From Amycolatopsis rifamycinica (GTDB taxonomy: Bacteria; Actinomycetota; Actinomycetes; Mycobacteriales; Pseudonocardiaceae), in the NCBI RefSeq assembly GCF_000695625.1, contig NZ_JMQI01000082.1, positions 1 to 64,000 on the forward strand: a stretch of 64,000 nucleotides of DNA. The letters are read 5' to 3'. Of this stretch, positions 59,393-64,000 are shown piece by piece; the first letter of the stretch is position 1; every line of letters begins with the position of its first letter. The notes below the pieces were generated by a model that did no database searches, was not told where the DNA came from, and saw only the letters and a list, made by a program, of their open reading frames with translations. Made by a program: the position numbers and the translations under genes.

Positions 59393-60526
59393 ATGGTGGA
59401 GGTCCACGACGGCCCGCCCATGGACGGGTTTTCGGTGCCCCTGCGCCTGCACAACCTGTTGCTGGCCCTGGCGGGCCGGATCGACGACAGCGCACTCACC
59501 GAGGCGCGTGAGCTGATCGCCCGGGCCCACATCGACGAGGCGGTCGAGCTGACCACCGGCACGCTCATCGCGGGCCGGATCCCGGTCAGCTCCGCCGAGC
59601 AGCGCGAGCTGGCGCTGGTCCTCGAGATGAGCCGGTCGGACGCGACGCTGGCGAACGATCTGCTGGTCGACGAGACCGAGCCGGTCAACACGCACCGGTT
59701 CACCGGCGAGAACGCGCCGGAGTTCGGCATCGCCGAGGCGCTCGACCGGACCCTGCAGGTGCTGCCGGACGTCCGCTCGGTGCACGCGGTGTGGCGCAAC
59801 ACCCCGGCCGGCAGCGTGCCGGGTGCGCTGCCGCAGCGCGTGGTGCTCGTCGAGCTGGGGCCGGACGGCAACCCGCCGGCCGTCGCCTTCCGCGTCGACA
59901 CGGCGTTGCGCCGGGCCGGGATCCACTCGGTCGTCGAGGTCAGCGGCCCCGGCGTCGCGCACTCCGAGTACCACCAGGCCGCTTCGGCGGCCGCGTCGCC
60001 GGCCTGGGTGACCGGGAGCACGACGTCGAGCTCGTCGTCGTACCGGTCGGAGCCCGTCAAGCCGCCGGCGCCGGTGACCTCGGAGCCGGTCGCGGAGTCG
60101 GGCAGCCGGCACAGCATGCGGTCGAGCAGCACCACCACGACGGCGTCGGCCGAGCCGGTCGCCCCGGTGGTGCCGATCGTGTCCTCGCCGCCGCCCGCCG
60201 CCGAGCCGCCCCGCAAGGCGCGGTCGGAGACGCGGGCGGAGCGCACCGCCGACCTGACCCCGGCCGAGGTGGCGCAGCTGCGGCAGGCGCTGGCCGAGGA
60301 CCCGGAGAAGGGCCGCGAGATCGCCGCGGGCAAGCCGTCGATGCACGAGGTCGTCGAGCTGCCGGCGCTGGACCTGGACGACCCGAGCCTGAGCGAGCGC
60401 GACCGGGCGCTGCTGCGTGAGCTGCACGCCGAGCTGGCCGAGCGGGAGCGGGCCGAGGCGGCGAAGATGCGTCTCAACGGCGCTTCACGCTCCGGCGGCG
60501 ACCAGCGCGGCTGGACCGCCCCCTGA
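59393..60526 (+). CDS. Conserved hypothetical protein with disordered linker, second of an unknown pair
   Basis: The 377-residue protein has three parts: a helical N-terminal domain (to about 105), a beta-rich middle (about 110-195, HAVWRNTPAGSVPG, VVLVELGPDG) and a Ser/Thr/Pro-rich linker (about 205-280), ending in a charged helical region (DPSLSERDRALLRELHAELAER). No known domain is apparent. GGGAGGGAG precedes the ATG. It may be a cytoplasmic scaffold or regulator; the function is unknown. A 32-base palindrome follows its stop. Confidence 0.75.
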   Translation: MVEVHDGPPMDGFSVPLRLHNLLLALAGRIDDSALTEARELIARAHIDEAVELTTGTLIAGRIPVSSAEQRELALVLEMSRSDATLANDLLVDETEPVNTHRFTGENAPEFGIAEALDRTLQVLPDVRSVHAVWRNTPAGSVPGALPQRVVLVELGPDGNPPAVAFRVDTALRRAGIHSVVEVSGPGVAHSEYHQAASAAASPAWVTGSTTSSSSSYRSEPVKPPAPVTSEPVAESGSRHSMRSSSTTTTASAEPVAPVVPIVSSPPPAAEPPRKARSETRAERTADLTPAEVAQLRQALAEDPEKGREIAAGKPSMHEVVELPALDLDDPSLSERDRALLRELHAELAERERAEAAKMRLNGASRSGGDQRGWTAP

Positions 60527-60538
60527 GGTTTGCGGCAC

Positions 60539-60570
60539 AAAGCGGCACTTTCACGTGAAAGTGCCGCTTT
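60539..60570. repeat. Extended 32-base perfect palindrome of the TTTCACGTGAAA family
   Basis: The repeat core (60546-60563) is extended by AAAGCGG and CCGCTTT, giving complete symmetry over 32 bases. As RNA it would fold a 14-base-pair stem with an ACGU loop ending in CTTT, a good terminator. It follows the unknown gene at 59393-60526 and precedes the NUDIX promoter. It is the only copy between genes in the same direction. Confidence 0.95.
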
Positions 60571-60621
60571 GGCCGTGTCCGGCGTGCCACAAGTGCGCGA
60601 CGGGACGTCAGGTGGCGGAGG

Positions 60622-60627
60622 TATGTT
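60622..60627 (+). promoter_or_regulatory. Putative -10 TATGTT for a leaderless NUDIX transcript
   Basis: TATGTT ends six bases before the GTG at 60634, so the predicted transcription start falls on the start codon. Confidence 0.5.
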
Positions 60628-60633
60628 GCCCGG

Positions 60634-61452
60634 GTGGAGCAGCCAAAGGAGTTCGTCTTCGACATCCCGGTCGGCGCGGGGGTGGCCACCCGCGCGAACG
60701 CCGACGGCCCGCCGGCGACGCCGAAGGACGCGGCCACCGTCATCCTGGTCCGTGACGGCGCCGACGGCGTGGAGGTCTTCCTCCAGCACCGGGTCAAGGG
60801 CATGCCGTTCGCGGGCGGGATGACCGTGTTCCCCGGCGGCGGGGTCGACCGGCGCGACGCCGACACGTCGGTGGCCTGGGCCGGGCCCGACCCGTCGTGG
60901 TGGGCCGCGCGGTTCGGCTGCGACGAGGCGCTCGCGCGGGCGCTGACCTGCGCGGCCGTGCGCGAGACGTTCGAGGAGTCCGGCGTGCTGCTCGCGGGCG
61001 GCGCGGACGCGGTGCTCACCGACGTCACGCCGTACGCGGCGGCCCGCCAAGCCCTGGAGACGCGGGAGGTGTCGCTGGCCGGGTTCCTCGCCGACGCGGG
61101 CCTGACGCTGCGGGCCGACCTGCTGCGCCCGTGGGCCCACTGGATCACCCCCGAACAGGAGCCGCGCCGGTACGACACCCGGTTCTACGTCGCGAAGCTG
61201 CCGGAAGGCCAGGAAGCCGACGGGGCGACGTCCGAGGCGTCGAGCTCCGGCTGGCAGCGTCCCGCCGACGCCATCGCCGACGCGCGCGAAGGCCGCCGGA
61301 TGCTGATGCCGCCGACGTGGCTGACGCTGAGCGAGCTGGCGGAGTTCGCCACCGCCGACGACGTGCTGGCCGCGCCGCGCGAGATCGTCCGGATCGCGCC
61401 GACGCTGGTGCGCGAGAACGACCAGGTCCGAGTCGTCCTGGAGCCGCGATGA
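60634..61452 (+). CDS. NUDIX hydrolase
   Basis: The 272-residue protein has a NUDIX box (FPGGGVDRRD, then AAVRETFEESGVLL) with a long insertion inside the usual 23-residue motif, as in NUDT19-like/CoA pyrophosphatase-related enzymes. It hydrolyses nucleoside-diphosphate-linked compounds, possibly acyl-CoA. The start is a leaderless-type GTG. Its stop overlaps the next gene by four bases (ATGA), so NUDIX, the MBL-fold protein and mycoredoxin form one operon. Confidence 0.9.
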   Translation: MEQPKEFVFDIPVGAGVATRANADGPPATPKDAATVILVRDGADGVEVFLQHRVKGMPFAGGMTVFPGGGVDRRDADTSVAWAGPDPSWWAARFGCDEALARALTCAAVRETFEESGVLLAGGADAVLTDVTPYAAARQALETREVSLAGFLADAGLTLRADLLRPWAHWITPEQEPRRYDTRFYVAKLPEGQEADGATSEASSSGWQRPADAIADAREGRRMLMPPTWLTLSELAEFATADDVLAAPREIVRIAPTLVRENDQVRVVLEPR

Positions 61453-62219
61453 GCGCCCCGGCCTACGGCGTGCTGCGCCAGGTGTCCGAGACGGCGTCGG
61501 TGCTGCTGGAGAACAACCCGTCGTCGATGACGCTCGAGGGCACCAACAGCTGGGTGCTGCGGGCGACGCCGTCGAGCCCGGCCGTGGTCGTCGACCCGGG
61601 CTACCGCGACCTCGAGCACCTCGAGCGGCTGGCTTCTGTCGCTCCGGTCGAGCTGGTCCTCCTCACGCACCACCACCCGGACCACGCGGAGGGCGCGCCG
61701 TGGTTCGCCGAGCGCGTCGGCGCGCCGGTGCGGGCGTTCGACCCGTCGCTGTGCGTCGACGCCGGGTCCTTCACCGACGGTGAGGTGATCTCGGCGGGCG
61801 GCCTCTCCCTCCGGGTGCTCCACACGCCGGGGCACACCGACGACTCGGTGTCCCTGGTGCTCGACGGTCAGGTGCTGACCGGCGACACGATCCTCGGGCG
61901 CGGCACCACGGTGCTGCACGACCTAGGTGACTACCTGCGTTCGCTGCGGAAGCTGATCGAGCTGCCGGAGGGGACGGTGGGGCTGCCCGGGCACGGCCCG
62001 GAGCTCCTCGATCTGCCCGCGACCGCCCGTGCGTACCTTGCCCACCGGGAACAGCGGCTCGACCAGGTGCGTTCGGCCTTGAAGACGCTCGGGGCGGACG
62101 CCACGCCGCGCCAGGTCGTCGAGGTCGTGTACGCCGACGTCGACCGGGCGCTGTGGGCGCCCGCCGAGTGGAGCGTGCAGGCGCAGCTGGACTACTTGCG
62201 GTCGGAGGACAACGGATGA
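61449..62219 (+). CDS. Metallo-beta-lactamase-fold hydrolase
   Basis: The 256-residue protein has the metal motif THHHPDHAEG (HxHxDH), then HTPGHTDDS and LTGDTILG, with a C-terminal helical region resembling LACTB2 endoribonucleases. It matches Rv3677c in the block. It probably is a zinc hydrolase acting on RNA or thioesters; the resemblance to LACTB2 suggests RNA. It is coupled at both ends by four-base overlaps. Confidence 0.9.
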   Translation: MSAPAYGVLRQVSETASVLLENNPSSMTLEGTNSWVLRATPSSPAVVVDPGYRDLEHLERLASVAPVELVLLTHHHPDHAEGAPWFAERVGAPVRAFDPSLCVDAGSFTDGEVISAGGLSLRVLHTPGHTDDSVSLVLDGQVLTGDTILGRGTTVLHDLGDYLRSLRKLIELPEGTVGLPGHGPELLDLPATARAYLAHREQRLDQVRSALKTLGADATPRQVVEVVYADVDRALWAPAEWSVQAQLDYLRSEDNG

Positions 62220-62470
62220 GCAACGTCGAGGTCGAGTTCTACTGGCGGCCGGGGTGCGGGTTCTGCGCCGCCCTGGAGCGCCCGCTGTCGAAGAGCGGGT
62301 TCAACGTCCGCGCGATCAACATCTGGGAGGACCCGGCGGCGGCCGCGCGGGTGCGCGAGGTCGCGAACGGCAACGAGACGGTGCCGACGGTGATCGTCGG
62401 CTCGACGGCCATGGTCAACCCCTCGTTCGCCGAGGTCGAGGCGGCGGTCAAGGCAGCTTCGGCGGGCTGA
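62216..62470 (+). CDS. Mycoredoxin-like glutaredoxin
   Basis: The 84-residue protein has the redox motif CGFC at residues 14-17 and the glutaredoxin TVPTV cis-proline region. Its length and sequence are close to mycoredoxin-1, which reduces mycothiol mixed disulfides. The ATG at 62216 overlaps the preceding stop, so it is translated with the MBL-fold protein. A mycothiol role fits the actinobacterial setting. Confidence 0.9.
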   Translation: MSNVEVEFYWRPGCGFCAALERPLSKSGFNVRAINIWEDPAAAARVREVANGNETVPTVIVGSTAMVNPSFAEVEAAVKAASAG

Positions 62471-62535
62471 TGGTGCCTCGGCGATCCGGACGCTGAAGCT
62501 GTAGCACCCGGGGGCACGCGGACGACTCACAGCGC

Positions 62536-63498
62536 ATGGACGACGTGATCGGCTTCGTGCTCAACGGGGAGCAGCACTCGTTGAGCCGCGCCCAAGTGCT
62601 GGCCGCGGCCGCTCGCGGCGGCCCGGAGCCGATCCGCACGCACTGGGTATCCGTCGGGGACCAGCGGTGGCCGCCGCGGCAGCTTTTCGAGCGCGCGGCA
62701 GGGGTGTCGCGGCACGAGTTCATCTCGCACTACGCGATCCGCCAGCTCCGCCGGCTCGGCTTCCCGACCAGCCCGCTCCCGCAGGAGGCCGAAATGCCGG
62801 GTGAGGTGGAGGAGGCCGCCGAGCCGGTGGTGCCCATGAGCGACCTCGGGTCCGCGGTCAAGTCCTTCATCGACCTGCACGAGTTCCTCGGCCAGGAAGG
62901 TCTGTCCAGCCGCGTGGTGCGGCTGGAAGCTCGCCTGGAAGGAGCTGGTCGCGAGACCGTCGACGACCGGGTGGCGCCCGAGGGCTTGACCGCTGACCTG
63001 CTCAAGGGCGCGCTGCTCGTGCGACAGCACGCCGGCCGCGTCAACGACCTCATCCACGCGACGATGATCGTCCGCGCGCTGCCGAAGATCCTCGAGCCGG
63101 GCGAGCGGATCGTCCGGCGCCCCTCGCTGGCCGCCGGGAACGACCCGAGCCGCAAGTTCGATCTCGAAACCGATCGCCGCGTGGCCGAGTTCAAAGCCGG
63201 CGAATGGAAGGGCCGCGACGCGATGCGCAAACGCACCCTCGTGGCCGACCTGGTCGGGCTGGTCCTCGAGCGCGGTGACCGCCGCGCCGAGCTGTACGTG
63301 CTCGGCCGGCTGCCCATCGATTTCCTGCGCAACAGCAACTCGACCATGGAATGGGCGCTTGGCCGCTCGTCACCCAACCTTCGCCGCGCCTACGAACAGC
63401 GCTTCGGGAGCGCCGCGCTGACCGTCAGCCAGTTCACCGCCGGCCCGGCCGCGGACGTGGCCCTCGTCGACCTGGCGAAACTGCTCGGCATCGCCTGA
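62536..63498 (+). CDS. PD-(D/E)XK-nuclease-like protein of unknown role
   Basis: The 320-residue protein has a small N-terminal domain (residues 1-80) with WVSVGDQRWPPRQLFERAAGV and RQLRRLGFPTS, a module I have seen on predicted nucleases. The C-terminal half has KFDLETDRRVAEFKAGEWKG: D then ExK, the catalytic core of PD-(D/E)XK nucleases, followed by a helix of basic residues. A role in DNA restriction, repair or defence is possible but unproven. No methyltransferase is adjacent. It is convergent with a clamp-like gene. Confidence 0.7.
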   Translation: MDDVIGFVLNGEQHSLSRAQVLAAAARGGPEPIRTHWVSVGDQRWPPRQLFERAAGVSRHEFISHYAIRQLRRLGFPTSPLPQEAEMPGEVEEAAEPVVPMSDLGSAVKSFIDLHEFLGQEGLSSRVVRLEARLEGAGRETVDDRVAPEGLTADLLKGALLVRQHAGRVNDLIHATMIVRALPKILEPGERIVRRPSLAAGNDPSRKFDLETDRRVAEFKAGEWKGRDAMRKRTLVADLVGLVLERGDRRAELYVLGRLPIDFLRNSNSTMEWALGRSSPNLRRAYEQRFGSAALTVSQFTAGPAADVALVDLAKLLGIA

Positions 63499-63499
63499 G

Positions 63500-64000
63500 C
63501 TACCTCGGCAGCATCGGCATCAGGTAGTAAGTCAGCTCCACCTCCCCGGGCTCCGCCGCCCGCAGGACACACGCCCGCATCCCCGGCTGGATCGACAGCA
63601 CCACCCGCTCGCCCGCGAACGCCGCCAACGCGTCCAGCAGATACCGGGCCTGGAACGACGGTGACGTCCGCCCGCCCCCGACGTCCGCCTTCAGGACTTC
63701 CTCCGCCTCGCCCGTGTCCTGGCGGGCGCTCGCCAGCCGGACCTGGGCGTCGCCCACCTCCAGCGTCAGCACGCGGCGATCCTCCGCGTACACCCCCACC
63801 CGGCGGACCGCCGCCGCCAAGGCGTCGGCCGACACTGTCACCGTGGTGTCCACCGCTCCGGAGGGGATCGAGTCTTCCGACAGGAAACCCGCGTCGAGCA
63901 CCGCCGTGGCCACCAGGCCTCCCTGCCAGCTCACCCCGAACCGGCCCGGGCCGACGTGCAGGCCCACCCGGCCGCGGGCCTGGCGGGCCGCCTCGGACAG
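63500..64000 (-). CDS. DnaN-like sliding clamp paralogue, 5' end outside window
   Basis: The frame is open from the window edge to the stop at 63500, giving the last 166 residues. They match the third domain of DNA polymerase III beta: FQARYLLDALAAFAGERVVLSIQPG and the C-terminal YYLMPMLPR, where the canonical clamp has YLLMPVRL. The neighbour is not dnaA, recF or gyrB, so this is probably a second clamp-like protein, as found in some actinobacteria. The role is unknown. Confidence 0.75.
   Translation of the reverse strand: MSEAARQARGRVGLHVGPGRFGVSWQGGLVATAVLDAGFLSEDSIPSGAVDTTVTVSADALAAAVRRVGVYAEDRRVLTLEVGDAQVRLASARQDTGEAEEVLKADVGGGRTSPSFQARYLLDALAAFAGERVVLSIQPGMRACVLRAAEPGEVELTYYLMPMLPR

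Noticed and set aside
1..64000. Insertion sequences, prophage or integrative-element boundaries
   Set aside because: I found no transposase, integrase or att-like direct repeats. The single tRNA gene has no adjacent integrase or repeated 3' end.

Overview
The window is very GC-rich, dense, mostly bacterial-style operonic DNA with strong actinobacterial signatures: a WhiB-family Fe-S regulator, a mycoredoxin, two ArsA-like ATPases beside a class A penicillin-binding protein, a SARP/AfsR-type regulator, an ECF sigma factor with a DGPF (YCII) partner, lysC-asd near a type-2 leuA, and many leaderless-looking genes. The gene content and order resemble Pseudonocardiales (an Amycolatopsis-like genome is my best guess); this is inference from protein families, not from a database search.

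Layout. 1-1880: end of a secreted-type PLL-like beta-propeller protein and an exported PIG-L/LmbE deacetylase. 1877-5750: a large AfsR-type regulator and a secreted glucosaminidase. 5808-15691: a cell-envelope polysaccharide locus (UDP-GlcNAc 2-epimerase, two family-2 glycosyltransferases, a Wzx-like flippase, two divergent GT-C-like DUF6541 membrane proteins, a DUF2304 accessory protein, a P-loop kinase), containing a non-coding degenerate tandem repeat. 16019-21827: a complete five-gene peptide-type ABC importer with a hairpin after the binding protein. 21878-23943: ECF42-type sigma factor, DGPF protein and SnoaL-like protein. 24134-29890: DedA and EamA membrane proteins, LysR, a TetR-peroxiredoxin pair with two clear operators, an SDR enzyme and a WYL regulator. 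29894-37077: leuA with a leucine leader peptide and attenuator, a small membrane protein, nitroreductase, lysC-asd, rtcB and a lipoprotein. 37213-49690: two MFS transporters, TetR, esterase, FMN reductase, Ohr, Dps, glutamate decarboxylase, Old Yellow Enzyme, a TIGR03085-like protein, a tautomerase, an S9 peptidase and a methyltransferase. 49733-62470: tRNA-Pro(CGG) and an envelope/redox block whose order (metallophosphoesterase, class A PBP, WhiB4/WblA, two ArsA-like ATPases, small DUF4177 protein, RidA, metallo-beta-lactamase fold) matches what I remember around Rv3677c-Rv3683 of Mycobacterium tuberculosis, with a Ser/Thr kinase and two lineage-specific unknown genes inserted. 62536-64000: a PD-(D/E)XK-nuclease-like protein and the 3' end of a DnaN-like sliding clamp paralogue.

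The most unusual structure is a family of at least eleven palindromes built on CACTTTCACGTGAAAGTG, found only in gaps at gene 3' ends (mostly between convergent genes) and usually in pairs or a four-copy array with a regular 33-34 base period. Other notable signals are the leuA leader/attenuator, a pair of perfect inverted DnaA boxes forming a hairpin (23957-23997), a perfect 18-base palindrome placed inside a promoter (41833-41850), and a recurrent TANNNT hexamer 7-8 bases before start codons of about a dozen genes, which suggests widespread leaderless transcription.
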